Shown here piece after piece: positions 40,192 to 49,218 of a stretch of DNA of 64,000 nt. The stretch lies in contig DAIUAM010000018.1 of NCBI GenBank assembly GCA_036847185.1, positions 1-64,000 on the forward strand, read 5' to 3'. Numbering within the stretch: the first letter of the stretch is position 1; each line of letters starts with the position of its first letter. The stretch comes from UBA4738 sp002413305 (GTDB taxonomy: Bacteria; Actinomycetota; UBA4738). The notes under the pieces were generated by a model. It was not told where the DNA came from. It ran no database searches and saw nothing but the letters and a program-made list of their open reading frames with translations. The position numbers and the translations under genes are program-made.

Positions 40192-40545
40192 AGACCGGGC
40201 CATGGCAGGAGAACCGCCAAGGTATCCCGCGGGATCTGCTAGATCCGAATCCACTGGCGACGATTCCTCCGTTGCAGGAGCTTCCGGCGTCTCTAGCGGT
40301 CTGAAAGACCACTCCAGCTGTAGGCCCGTGCCGGTTTGGTGAGGGCCATCGACCAGGCGGTGGCTTAGCAAGGAGCCGAAGACATCAGGGTGCGGCAGCC
40401 AAGAGCCTCAGGCAAAGTGACCCTGACGAAGGCCGTTCCCCTCGCGTCAAGTTCGTCCCATTCGCCGCGACCTGGGCTGTGCAACGACTTGACCCCGCCA
40501 AAGCATTTCGGCGGTCTCTATCTAATCCGGCTCGAATAGCACGAG
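40192..40545. other. Stretch without a supported gene
   Basis: 354 bases between the decayed membrane-protein gene and the end of the histidine kinase gene. Open frames exist on both strands but have no protein-like pattern. No hairpin with a U-tract was found at the kinase gene end. A response-regulator gene would be expected around here and is absent. Confidence 0.4.
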
Positions 40546-42615
40546 TCAGGACACGAGGGGGACGGCTCCTTGGATTTTGGTCCCGCGACCAGGCGCGGAC
40601 TCCACCCGAAGGCTGCCACCGATGGCGCCGAGGCGGTCGTTCATGTTCGTGAAGCCCACACCGGCGCTCCTGTGCCGTGCGTCGAACCCCACGCCGTCGT
40701 CGGCAACCTCGAACAACAACCCACCCTGGTCCTCCCATAGCCGGATGGCCAAACGGGCGCCGGTTCCAGCGTGCTTCGCGGCGTTCTGCAACGCCTCCAG
40801 GCAGCAGAAGTACACGGCCGCCTCGACCTCCGGGAGATAGCGCCCGACCTCCGTTCGAACCAGCTCGGCCGGAAGGATCGACCGACGCGCCGCCGAGGCC
40901 AGGGCCTCGGGCAGCCCCTTGTCCATGAGCAGCGGCGGGTAGATCCCGTGGGCCAGGTCCCGGAGCTCCAGGAGCGTCTCCTCCACGGTCTGCCCCAGCT
41001 CCGCGAGCATGGCGCTGGCCTTGGCCGGGTCGCGTTCGATGAACTGGCGGGCCAGACGAAGCCGAATGGCCAACGCCACCAGTTGCTGCTGGGCACCGTC
41101 GTGGATGTCGCGTTCGATCCGCCGGCGTTCGGCGTCGGCCGCGGCCACGATGCGGCCTCTTGAGGCTTGCAGGGCCTCGGCCTGCCGCCGGACCTGGTCG
41201 AGCGAGGCCTGTAGCGCGGAGTCCAGTCGAACGTTGTGGAGGGTCAGACCGACCTGCCTGGCCAGGTCGCCCAGAAGGCGTTCGTCCTCCGCGGTGAACG
41301 CTTCGGCCTGCTGGTCCCGTTCGATGACCAGAAGGCCGAGCAGCTCACCGGAGTGGGTGACGGGAGCCACTCGCATCGCCGCATCGGGCCGCTCGGCCAG
41401 GATGCCGGGCAGCCAGATCTTGGCCCAGGCGGGTCCGGAGACGCCGGCTCGTGCCACCGTGGCCTCTTCGGGCCCAGCGAGCGCGACAGCCGTAACCGGA
41501 CGGTCCGGGTCGGAGACGGTCCGTTCAAGGCGGCCACCGGACTCCATCCACACCTCGGCCGCCGACAGCGCCAACGATGTACGGAGGTTCTCCACAAGTT
41601 GTAAGAGCAACTCGTCCAGAGGGATCGACCGGGACAGTCGGCTGCCAAAGTTCCGGATGATGTCTTCGGGCGCGCGGCGATTGCCGTAGACGATTCGCGT
41701 GGCGAACGCCTTCAGTCGCCCACGGGCCGGCAGATAGACCAGCACGGCGATCACCGCGGCGACCATGGACAAGGCGAGGAGCGTCCGTTCGTCATGGCGG
41801 GGAACGCGTCCCAGGCCGAGCACCACCGCGAGATAGACCGCGACGACGATGGCGGTCAGGCCCCCGGCGGTGATCGTTCGCGCGAGCAATGGATCGATGG
41901 CGCTGGCGGCGCGCCGGTTCGTGCCGAGGACGATCGAAACGGGAAGGAGCGCGGTCGCCGCGATCGCGACCACTCCCGGGTGACTGGGCCACCCCACCAG
42001 CACATGCACTCCGAACGCCGTCACCGCCAGGCCCGCCGCGACCACCGCTCCCCACGCCAACCACTTCATCCGACGCTGTTCGGGTGGGTCGGTCCGACCG
42101 TACCGGGCAGCGAACCCCACGATGGACACCGCGAGGGCGACCAGGGCCATGGCGACGAACGGCCAGGCGGGCAGGTGCTGGCGATGACCGAACAGCGCTG
42201 CCCCGACGGCAAGCCCGGCCACCCCGCCCAGGATGACGAACACACGACGACCCTTCCTCCGCAGTGCCCCGCTCGGCATCGCCAGGACGATGGACATCGC
42301 GGCCCACGGGACAAGGGCCAACGCGAAGGGCTGAACGACATCGGAGCGAAGGCCGACCGCCGCCAGGGCGGCCGCTCCTGACACGACGATGCCTGGCGTG
42401 GGGTCCCCGCGCTGCTGAACCGCCAGTACCAGCCCCGTGGCGGCCCAGAGCACCACGAGCCCCAAGACCGCCAGCCGGAGCGAGCCGGCCCCGCTCGTGG
42501 CGGGTGCAGCGACCATCCACCCCGCCAGACCCAGGGCAAGCACGCCCAGCGCTCGCGAGGCGAGCGTCTCGGTGACCCACCGGGTCCCTCGAACCTCCTC
42601 CGCCGAGGCCGTCAT
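40546..42615 (-). CDS. NarL/DesK-type sensor histidine kinase with GAF domain
   Basis: 689 residues from ATG 42615, which overlaps the permease stop (ATGA). The first 260 residues hold about 8 to 10 hydrophobic segments; a GAF-like domain follows (SGELLGLLVIERDQ ... LARQVGLTLHNV), then the HisKA_3 phospho-acceptor helix RRRIERDIHDGAQQQLVALA with His505, and the ATPase domain LEALQNAAKHAGT, VADDGVGFD, GLGAIGG-type G-box. Such kinases normally work with a LuxR-type response regulator, which is missing nearby. Operon with an ABC exporter suggests it senses or is regulated by the transporter. Confidence 0.85.
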   Translation of the reverse strand: MTASAEEVRGTRWVTETLASRALGVLALGLAGWMVAAPATSGAGSLRLAVLGLVVLWAATGLVLAVQQRGDPTPGIVVSGAAALAAVGLRSDVVQPFALALVPWAAMSIVLAMPSGALRRKGRRVFVILGGVAGLAVGAALFGHRQHLPAWPFVAMALVALAVSIVGFAARYGRTDPPEQRRMKWLAWGAVVAAGLAVTAFGVHVLVGWPSHPGVVAIAATALLPVSIVLGTNRRAASAIDPLLARTITAGGLTAIVVAVYLAVVLGLGRVPRHDERTLLALSMVAAVIAVLVYLPARGRLKAFATRIVYGNRRAPEDIIRNFGSRLSRSIPLDELLLQLVENLRTSLALSAAEVWMESGGRLERTVSDPDRPVTAVALAGPEEATVARAGVSGPAWAKIWLPGILAERPDAAMRVAPVTHSGELLGLLVIERDQQAEAFTAEDERLLGDLARQVGLTLHNVRLDSALQASLDQVRRQAEALQASRGRIVAAADAERRRIERDIHDGAQQQLVALAIRLRLARQFIERDPAKASAMLAELGQTVEETLLELRDLAHGIYPPLLMDKGLPEALASAARRSILPAELVRTEVGRYLPEVEAAVYFCCLEALQNAAKHAGTGARLAIRLWEDQGGLLFEVADDGVGFDARHRSAGVGFTNMNDRLGAIGGSLRVESAPGRGTKIQGAVPLVS

Positions 42616-45035
42616 TCCGTTCGAAGCACGATGGCGGGGTGGGTCCTGCCGGCAGAACGCGCGGGAAGGGCGGCGATCAGGTTGCCAACCAGCACCACCG
42701 CGGGGACCAGGAGTAGCGTCCCACCCACCGCGACCTCCGGCGCGGGAACCACGCCCAAGGAGTCGGCGAAAACGGTCCACGCTAACCTGCCGGCGGCGAT
42801 GCCCACAGGGATGCCGACCAGCAACGCGAGGATGGCCACCGTGGTCGATTGCCAGGCCACGGCGGCGTTCACTTGGCGTCGAACGAACCCAAGTGTCTTG
42901 AGGATGGCGAGATCCCGCCGGCGGCGGCGGATGGAGGTAACCAGGGTGTGGGAGAGCGTGGCCGCGCCTGCCAGCGCAAGCAGGAGCGCCAGGAGCACCG
43001 GCAACTCCTTCACGCGAACCAGGTCGGCCAGGTTCGCTCCCGGGTTGGGAGGGTCGCTGGTAGTTCCCGGGGGCAACCTCGGGGTGAGCGAGGCCAGTTC
43101 GCGGTCCACGTTCACGCCCGGCTTGAGCCGAATAGGGAAGACGTTCGCCGGCGCCTCGGGACGGATCGTGCGGAGTCCTCGCAGGGTCATGCCGGCTCCC
43201 TCCGACAGGCCGGGGGCGAAGCCCGCGTCGGGCACGACCACCTGACCGACGACGCGTAGCCTCATAGGTCCGTGCGGCCCGGCGACCTGAACGGTGCGCC
43301 CGATCGCCGTGCCGGCGCCCCGCATCGTCTTTGCTCCCAACGCGATCTCGTCCGTCGCCTGCGGCCACCGGCCGGCCACCACCGTGGGATGAGCTTCGCC
43401 CTTGAGCTGATCGAACGCCCACACGTTCGCCCGAACGCTGTGCCGCTGGGGTCCGAGCTCGACGAAGGCCTGGATGTCGCCCGCGCCGTACGCGACGATG
43501 TTCGGGTCCGATCGTAGTACGGGGACGACCTTCGACGCCAGCTCGCCACCGGAAAATGGGCTGCCCACACCCGTGTCGAAGTCCCATCCGTACAGCTTGG
43601 GAGTGGCCACGAGGTGGCCCAGGCTCGCCGAGAATGTCATGGCGGCGATCAACGTGGCGATGCAGAGGCTGAGGCCGATCAGCGTGCTGCGGACGGGAAC
43701 AGCCGTTCGACCCCTCCCCGTCTCGACCGCCAGCCGAACGCCAGCCACCGCCGACACGGGAAGACCGGCCCTGGCCACGGTCGTGGCGAGCGTTGAGGGC
43801 CGGAGGCGCGCCTCGACCTGGGCCAGCCCCAACGCGTCTCCCCGAACGTTCGCTCCCCGCCACGCGGGGATGGCCGCCACGAGGATGATCCCGACGATCA
43901 CTCCGACGGCACCGAGTACAAGGACGGGAGCGTCGAACGCCACCCCCGGATGAGGCTCGGCCAGCCGGGCCAGAGATCCGATCGGAGTCAGAGGCGACAG
44001 CGCGACCGCAACGGCCACCGCCCCGGCCGCCCCGACCGCTCCCGTGATGACGAAGCGCACCAGCGACACTCCGAACACCTGCTCCCGGGTCATCCCCAGC
44101 GCGCGCAGGGTGGGCACCTCGACGGCGTCCAGGAACGCCTGCCGGGCCAGGACCTGCGCCGCGATGAGCAGGGTGACCAGGCCTCCCAGCGCGGCGAACA
44201 GCCACAGCGCCAGGGCCAGGACGTGGGTCTGTCGATGGACGAACGAGGCCTCATCAGAGGGCCCGAACACGAACGCGTCGGGCGTCCGGTTCTCCACCGC
44301 CTTGCTGAAGGCGGGATAGTCGGCGGAGCCATGCTGGAGCCGGACGAGCAGCGCGGCGATCGTCCCCGCGCCGGTCAGCAGGCGTCGGAACAGCGCCGGG
44401 CCGATATAGACGTCCGCGCTCCCCTGGAGCTCACCCTCCTGCAGGAAGAACCCGACCACCTTCACCCGCACGGGGGAGAGCAGCTGCCGGGGATCGGCGT
44501 GCGAGCCGTCGAATGAAAAGGGATCGATCCTCGCTCGAAGGATCCGGAGTTGGATAGTGCTCCCGATATGGACCGCCGGATCCTGGTGCGCCCGGTAACC
44601 GACCGCGACCTCCGTGGTGCTGTTCGGACCCGGAAGCCTCCCCGAGAGCACCTTCACCCCGCCGAACTCCTGGGTCGCGCGCCGGGTGGGAAAGCCGTCA
44701 AGACTGAGCTGCCCGTTCCACAACAGCCTCCCGGTGGCGGTCTGGGCGATGCCGTTCACGACCTGGCCGATGATGGCGTCGGCGACCTGGGGGAGTCGGG
44801 CGTCCGCCCGGAGGTCGGCCATCGTGGTGTGCGTCCCCGCGACGCCGAGGGGGACGACGGCATCCCCCGTCGGGTGGGCGGCCAGGAACCTGGGATACGC
44901 GGTGTCAGTGCGACGAGCCCCCGCTGCCGACGCCATGACCACCCCGCCCAAGAGTCCGATCAATAGCGCGATCGCGATGGCGCTCGACCGGCGGCCCCGG
45001 AGCTCGACAAGAGCCCGAACCCAGACCACCGTCAC
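42612..45035 (-). CDS. FtsX/MacB-type ABC transporter permease
   Basis: 807 residues. N-terminal membrane anchor (SAIAIALLIGLLGGVVMASAA), a large extracytoplasmic region, a central block of membrane segments (LALALWLFAALGGLVTLLIA ... VLVLGAVGVIVGIILVAAIP), a second extracytoplasmic region and a terminal block (LPVLLALLLALAGAATLSHT ... VPAVVLVGNLIAALPA). Two FtsX domains in one chain. GTG/ATG coupling on both sides: its start overlaps the ATPase stop and its stop overlaps the kinase start. Works with the ATPase, probably as an exporter or a mechanotransmitter; substrate unknown. Confidence 0.85.
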   Translation of the reverse strand: MTVVWVRALVELRGRRSSAIAIALLIGLLGGVVMASAAGARRTDTAYPRFLAAHPTGDAVVPLGVAGTHTTMADLRADARLPQVADAIIGQVVNGIAQTATGRLLWNGQLSLDGFPTRRATQEFGGVKVLSGRLPGPNSTTEVAVGYRAHQDPAVHIGSTIQLRILRARIDPFSFDGSHADPRQLLSPVRVKVVGFFLQEGELQGSADVYIGPALFRRLLTGAGTIAALLVRLQHGSADYPAFSKAVENRTPDAFVFGPSDEASFVHRQTHVLALALWLFAALGGLVTLLIAAQVLARQAFLDAVEVPTLRALGMTREQVFGVSLVRFVITGAVGAAGAVAVAVALSPLTPIGSLARLAEPHPGVAFDAPVLVLGAVGVIVGIILVAAIPAWRGANVRGDALGLAQVEARLRPSTLATTVARAGLPVSAVAGVRLAVETGRGRTAVPVRSTLIGLSLCIATLIAAMTFSASLGHLVATPKLYGWDFDTGVGSPFSGGELASKVVPVLRSDPNIVAYGAGDIQAFVELGPQRHSVRANVWAFDQLKGEAHPTVVAGRWPQATDEIALGAKTMRGAGTAIGRTVQVAGPHGPMRLRVVGQVVVPDAGFAPGLSEGAGMTLRGLRTIRPEAPANVFPIRLKPGVNVDRELASLTPRLPPGTTSDPPNPGANLADLVRVKELPVLLALLLALAGAATLSHTLVTSIRRRRRDLAILKTLGFVRRQVNAAVAWQSTTVAILALLVGIPVGIAAGRLAWTVFADSLGVVPAPEVAVGGTLLLVPAVVLVGNLIAALPARSAGRTHPAIVLRTE

Positions 45036-45790
45036 GGACGGTCACCGCTCGGCGCGCGGAGCGAGGGGCCGAACGGCGATCCGGCGTCCGGATCTCCCAC
45101 CGATACCGGGCCCTCGCTGTGCACCCTGCCGTCGCGCATCTCCACGATGCGGTCCGCGGCGGCGGCCACCTCATCGTCGTGGGTGACCAGCAGGATCGAC
45201 TGGCCGTCATGGTGGAGACGGCGGAAGAGTTCCATCACTTCGGCACCCCCCACCGAGTCCAGCGCACCGGTGGGTTCGTCCGCGAGGAGCAGGGTGGGTC
45301 TGTTCGCCAGGGCCCGAGCGATGGCCAACCGCTGCCGCTGGCCGCCCGACAGAACGCCGGGCGCTTGAGCCGCCTTGTCGGAAAGGCCGAGCAGGTCGAG
45401 GAGGTCTCGGGCGCGGCTCTCGGCCTGCTTGCGAGACGCCCCTGCGACGATCGCCGGGAGTGCCACGTTATCCACAACGCTCGTCCCTTCGAGCAGATTG
45501 AAGAACTGGAACACGATCCCGATGTGGCTGCGCCGCATCCTGGCCAGGTCGTCCTCGTTCTTGCCGGCGAGCGACTCCCCCGCCACCGCGATGTCGCCCT
45601 CGCTCGGTGTGTCGAGGCCAGCGATCATGTTGAGCAGCGTCGACTTCCCGCAGCCCGAGGGACCCATGATCGCCACGAACTCGCCCACTTCGACCATCAT
45701 GTCGACGCCTCGGAGTGCGCGAACGGGAGCCGCGTCGCCTTCGGTGCTCTCATACGTCTTGCGGAGCCCCCGAACTTCGAGCACGCTCAC
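45032..45790 (-). CDS. ABC transporter ATP-binding protein, MacB/LolD type
   Basis: 252 residues from GTG 45790 with CAGGAGG before it. Walker A MGPSGCGKST (42-51), Q-loop VFQFFNLL, signature LSGGQRQRL, Walker B LLLADEPTGALDS (MacB/LolD-specific TGALD) and switch histidine VTHD. First gene of the operon ATPase-permease-kinase. A C-terminal tail (DAGSPFGPSLRAPSGDRP) follows the ATPase fold. Confidence 0.9.
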   Translation of the reverse strand: MSVLEVRGLRKTYESTEGDAAPVRALRGVDMMVEVGEFVAIMGPSGCGKSTLLNMIAGLDTPSEGDIAVAGESLAGKNEDDLARMRRSHIGIVFQFFNLLEGTSVVDNVALPAIVAGASRKQAESRARDLLDLLGLSDKAAQAPGVLSGGQRQRLAIARALANRPTLLLADEPTGALDSVGGAEVMELFRRLHHDGQSILLVTHDDEVAAAADRIVEMRDGRVHSEGPVSVGDPDAGSPFGPSLRAPSGDRP

Positions 45791-46155
45791 CGTATCCTCC
45801 TGACCGCTTCCGGATAGGGCACATCATCCATTGCCGCGGCAGGTGAGGACAAGAGGGGCTAGCCAGCGTTCCGGCCCGGGTGCCAGCTTCCCCCTGCCGA
45901 AGCAGGATCGATCGGGAATCTGGTCTTGACCCGCTCCGGTGCAAGCGTTCCGGTTACCAACCGGTAGAGCGAGGGACCGCGTGTGCCCCTCACGGACGCA
46001 TGTAGGGGTACGAAAGCCGATTGGTGCCTTGACCAAGGGTTCTAAGCCCATCGCAGTTCCCGAGCACCGTAGGATAGTCAAGCGTCTTGACCACCCCTAG
46101 CTGGCCGGCCGATCTGTCCGGTGGTGCATAAGCGAAGGTTGCAGCAGCAAGGGGG
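45791..46155. other. Non-coding region upstream of the ABC-kinase operon
   Basis: 365 bases. Holds the ribosome-binding site CAGGAGG of the ATPase gene on the minus strand. A short minus-strand open frame (45824-46081) has a composition typical of random translation. A GGTTCTAAGCCC at about 46036 resembles a tRNA T-arm, but no tRNA folds around it. Lower GC than the neighbours, consistent with foreign DNA. Confidence 0.45.
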
Positions 46156-46368
46156 TTGGGTTTAGTCGAGGCAGCCTGCGACGGGGACGAGGACGAGGCG
46201 AACGCCTACTTCGAGTGGCTCTACCAGCGCACACTGAGCTTGATGCGCGACCCGCGCTTCAGACCGATGGTCAAAGCTCTCGCAACTGCTCTCCTTAGCG
46301 AACACACGATCAGCGGTCGCCGCGCTCGCGAGATCCTCGATGGCTGCCTGCCTGAACTCCCCCGCTAA
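46156..46368 (+). CDS. Small mobile-element-type protein, probably a fragment
   Basis: 70 residues with TTG start (AAGGGGG just before): EAACDGDEDEANAYFEWLYQ, RTLSLMRDPRFRPMVKALAT and the end HTISGRRAREIL. The pattern (D-E-x-x-A-YxxWLxxR ... LSGRRAREI) resembles small proteins of actinobacterial prophages and integrative elements; this is a recollection, not a search. The poor start suggests the 5' part has been lost. It lies 128 bases inside the right repeat of the island. Confidence 0.5.
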   Translation: MGLVEAACDGDEDEANAYFEWLYQRTLSLMRDPRFRPMVKALATALLSEHTISGRRAREILDGCLPELPR

Positions 46369-46382
46369 GACATCTGCTAAAA
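46364..46382 (+). repeat. Island-end motif, right copy (GCTAAG-AC-ATCTGCTAA)
   Basis: GCTAAGACATCTGCTAAAA; compare 38316-38332. The first block includes the TAA stop of the small gene at 46156. Confidence 0.45.
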
Positions 46383-46496
46383 CCGTATGCGCCCGCCATG
46401 GTTCATCAGGGTTCTGGAACCAATCCGCGCAACGCTCTGACGTGCAGGGATAGACCTATCCGGGCTATCGGGAACCCGGCGAAACCATCCCCAAAC

Positions 46497-46530
46497 GAAC
46501 AGTTACTACTGTCCGCAGTGCCAGAGCTGA
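46497..46530 (+). repeat. Right copy of 34-bp direct repeat (attR-like)
   Basis: Runs GAACAGTTAC ... CCAGAGCTGA, 32/34 identical to the mutM 3' end. It still encodes Asn-Ser-Tyr-Tyr-Cys-Pro-Gln-Cys-Gln-Ser-stop, with AGT and TGT replacing AGC and TGC. It is not attached to any gene body; the bases before 46497 do not match mutM. Confidence 0.85.
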
Positions 46531-46595
46531 CAGGGCCGACAGCGCGGGTCGTGCCGATTGAGTTCGTTGTCGGCGCCACCCGCACTGGTGCCCGC

Positions 46596-48522
46596 TCAGG
46601 AGAGCCGAATCTCGAGGATTCCATTCCATCCGGCTCCATACAGATGCGTACCCGCTGGGTCAATGGCGATGTCTGGCATGTATGGGCTGGGTGGCGCCGG
46701 CACCAACGGCAGCCACGTGACACCTGCGTCAGTAGAGCGATACAGGCGCCAGCCCTCCGCCGAAGAGCCAACCGAGGCGAACATGGTGGCGGGCGCGGCT
46801 GGGTCGATGGCGACCGAGGCGATGGTTGGTGACGGCGGGAGCCCTGTGCCGATCGAGTTCCAGGTGCTGCCGTCGTGGGTCACGTACAGCCCCTGGTTCG
46901 TGCCCGCGAAGACGATGTTCGAGTCCGTCGGGTCGACGGCGAGTGGGCCGATACTCGCCGTGCCGAGGCCGGCGGCTGCAGCCTGCCAGGAGGCTCCGCC
47001 GTCCACAGTGCGGTACACACCGTCAGCCGCCACCACGTAGAGCGTGGTTGGATCGCTCGGGGCGAGTTCCAGAATACGGGCTTCTCCCGCGGGCAGGCCC
47101 GTGGAGGCGGGATGCCACGAGCGTCCACCATCGGTCGACTTGGAGACCGGCGCCAACTCCGACTGTCCAGCGCCCGCGTAGACGGTTCGAGGTGCGAGCG
47201 GGTCGACGGCCAGAGTGATGATGATCTCGTGCAACGGAGTGATCGACCAGGATTGGCAACCGTCGGAGGAACGGTAGACATCGGTCCCGCCGGCGGCGTA
47301 AAGCATGGACGGCTTGATCGGGTCCACCGCGAGGGCCCCACCCCCGCCCGGGCCGCACGGGACCCAGGTCTGGGCGCTATTGGTCGTCTTGTAGCCGCCA
47401 GATGCGTACGCGACGGAAGGATGCAGAGGATCGACCGTAACGCCAAACGACGGCGTGTTCGCCAGGTGGTCGTCCATCGTGGCCCAGGTGACGCCGCCGT
47501 CCACGCTTTTCAAGACCCCTCCCTCTGGCGGTCCGGCGCCTCCCTCGTACAGGGTGGGGGAGGCTGAGGAGAAGTCCACGGCGAAGGCGAACGAACCGCC
47601 AAGCGGGTAGGTGTGCAGAGCCGTGAAGGTCGTCCCCCCATCGGTGGACTCACGCAATTCCCCATCCGCCTGCCGGTGGTTGGGTGACCGCGTAGATGCG
47701 CGAACCGTCCGGCGCGGCCGCGATGGCCTTCACATCGCCCTTCGTGATGCCCGTCGGGTTCCAGGTCATCGAGTCGGTGGACATGTACAGGCCGTGATGG
47801 TTCCCTACGTACACGGTCTGTGGTGTCCGCCTGTCGAAGGCGATCGGCCAGTTCTTCAGCACGCTGGATTGATTCCCGGCGTAGAACCCCTTCCAGGTCG
47901 CGCCGCCGTCGGTCGAGAAGAAGATCAGGTTCCCGGCCCGGGCAACCGCATAGATGCGGTTCGGGTCGATGGGATCAACGGCGACCGTTCCGGTGTGTTT
48001 CGGGCTCCCCGGCAGGAGTGTCCAGCTCACCCCGCCGTTCGTGGTCTTGTCCACCCCAGCGTCCTCACCCACGTACACGGTGTTCGGGTCGGTGGGGTCG
48101 ACGGCCAAGCCTTGGATCCAGCTGGTGGGGAGGCCTGCCGATGACCAGGTGTCTCCTCGATCGGTCGACAGGAACACGTCGCTCGGTCCGTAGCAGCAGG
48201 GCAGTCCCGCGTAGATGATCGAAGGGTCTGAGGGTGCGACCGCGATCGCGTCGATGATCGTGCCGCCCAGCTGGGTCAGCCTCCACGTCGACGCGCCGTC
48301 GAAGGTGCGAAACACGCCGTACCCGCCCGCATACAACACGGAAGGGTTCGTCGGATCCATGGTGAGCACCTGCACGTCCCCGGGGGCGATGGGGCCGTTC
48401 GCCCGCCAGGACCCGGTCGCAGCTCGAGCTGGGGTTGTGGGAAGGACCGCCAGGACGATGGCAATCGCCTCGCTTAGCGCGGGCCAGCGAACTCGAACTT
48501 CTTGGGCGGCCAGGGATTGCAT
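46596..48522 (-). pseudogene. Secreted BNR/Ycf48-like beta-propeller protein, split by a frameshift
   Basis: Two minus-strand frames (47650-48522 and 46596-47657) form one protein of about 640 residues. It has a signal-like N-terminus (ALSEAIAIVLAVLPTTPARAA) and about a dozen repeats of VDPxxPxxVYAG followed by STDGGxTW, the pattern of BNR/sortilin-type propeller blades. The frame changes near 47670-47680, where IYAVTQPPA should continue as ADGELRESTDGG; one extra G in GCAGGCGG explains it. No catalytic residues of sialidases are evident. Extracellular binding role inferred. A true pseudogene or a one-base error. Confidence 0.7.
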
Positions 48523-48813
48523 CGCTCTCAGGCGCTCACATAACCACGATGGCCGTCGACTTCGCCACCCCAGGGGAGGATTGGCCTCTTTCGTCCCGTC
48601 CGATCAAGTTCCATTCAGCCTTGCGACACCCACGAACGTCCCCCTATGCTGAGGGTCGGTTGACGCGGTAGCGTCTGCTGCCGGCGGTGGCGGAGAGATG
48701 GACGGCGCGCTCGAGATCGAAGCAGGAGAAGCCGAACCGCCACCGACGAGCGCTGAAGGCCGGCGGCGACGGGTCCGGATCACCCTCCTTTCGATCGGGA
48801 CCGTACTTGCCTG

Positions 48814-49218
48814 GTGATCGCCTCGCTGATCTGGGCCGTGCCGAATGCCCGCTCATCCCGGGCCGCGGCAGCGAGCGCGAAGGCCCTCACTGGACGGATC
48901 GGCGTCCTTCGGGCCACGCTGGCCGCCGAAAGGTCCGAGCTCGCCTCCCAGGATGCAGGGCTTGCAATGGCGGAGCAGGCGCTGTCAGACGATCGCGGGG
49001 CCCTGGCGAACCTCACCGCTGAGATCTCCACATTGGAGTCCGAGATCAAGGACGCGAACAAGCAGTTGGCTGTGGCCAAGGCCACGGCGGCGGCGAGGGC
49101 AAGTGTCGAACCGCAGGGTTCGAGTTCAGAGCCGGTACCCACGCAGATCACACCTCCGATCGTCTGCGACATCTCTTATGACGGCCATTCCTTCCACCTG
49201 ATCTGTCACCCGGGATGA
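48814..49218 (+). CDS. Small membrane coiled-coil protein, possibly 5'-frameshifted
   Basis: 134 residues from GTG 48814: a hydrophobic start (VIASLIWAVP), a coiled coil (GRIGVLRATLAAERSELASQ ... AEISTLESEIKDANKQLAVA) and a C-terminal pair of cysteines (VCDISYDGHSFHLICHPG). A second frame just upstream (48698-48817) encodes MDGALEIEAGEAEPP ... RRVRITLLSIGTVLA and ends in TGA exactly where the membrane segment would continue, so one base seems missing near 48813. The true gene may be 48698-49218, a single-pass protein with the coiled coil outside. ATGA overlap with the next gene. Confidence 0.55.
   Translation: MIASLIWAVPNARSSRAAAASAKALTGRIGVLRATLAAERSELASQDAGLAMAEQALSDDRGALANLTAEISTLESEIKDANKQLAVAKATAAARASVEPQGSSSEPVPTQITPPIVCDISYDGHSFHLICHPG

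Larger units (their letters stand above)
38277..46530. mobile_element. Genomic island inserted at the mutM 3' end, 8.25 kb, no integrase seen
   Basis: The segment is bounded by a 34-bp near-identical repeat of the mutM 3' terminus, the standard result of site-specific integration into the end of a gene, with the host or element copy restoring the reading frame. It interrupts the conserved order mutM-acyP-smc. Contents: HIRAN-domain gene, HEPN-like gene, decayed membrane-protein gene, ABC transporter-kinase operon, and a small fragment typical of mobile elements. Two related short motifs (GCTAAG and ATCTGCTAA) lie near both ends. No recombinase gene is visible, so it is probably a decayed or non-autonomous element. 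Confidence 0.65.

Noticed and set aside
40546..44205. 1219-codon frame containing the histidine kinase
   Set aside because: The upstream 530 codons overlap the FtsX permease in another frame; the kinase begins at 42615.
46020..46060. tRNA T-arm-like GGTTCTAAGCCC
   Set aside because: No matching acceptor, anticodon or D arm can be formed around it.
45824..46081. 85-codon minus-strand frame upstream of the ABC operon
   Set aside because: No Shine-Dalgarno, no protein-like pattern; region is more likely non-coding.
38277..46530. Integrase, relaxase or transposase inside the island
   Set aside because: None of the frames shows tyrosine (R..HxxR..Y) or serine recombinase motifs or DDE patterns; the island call rests on the repeats only.
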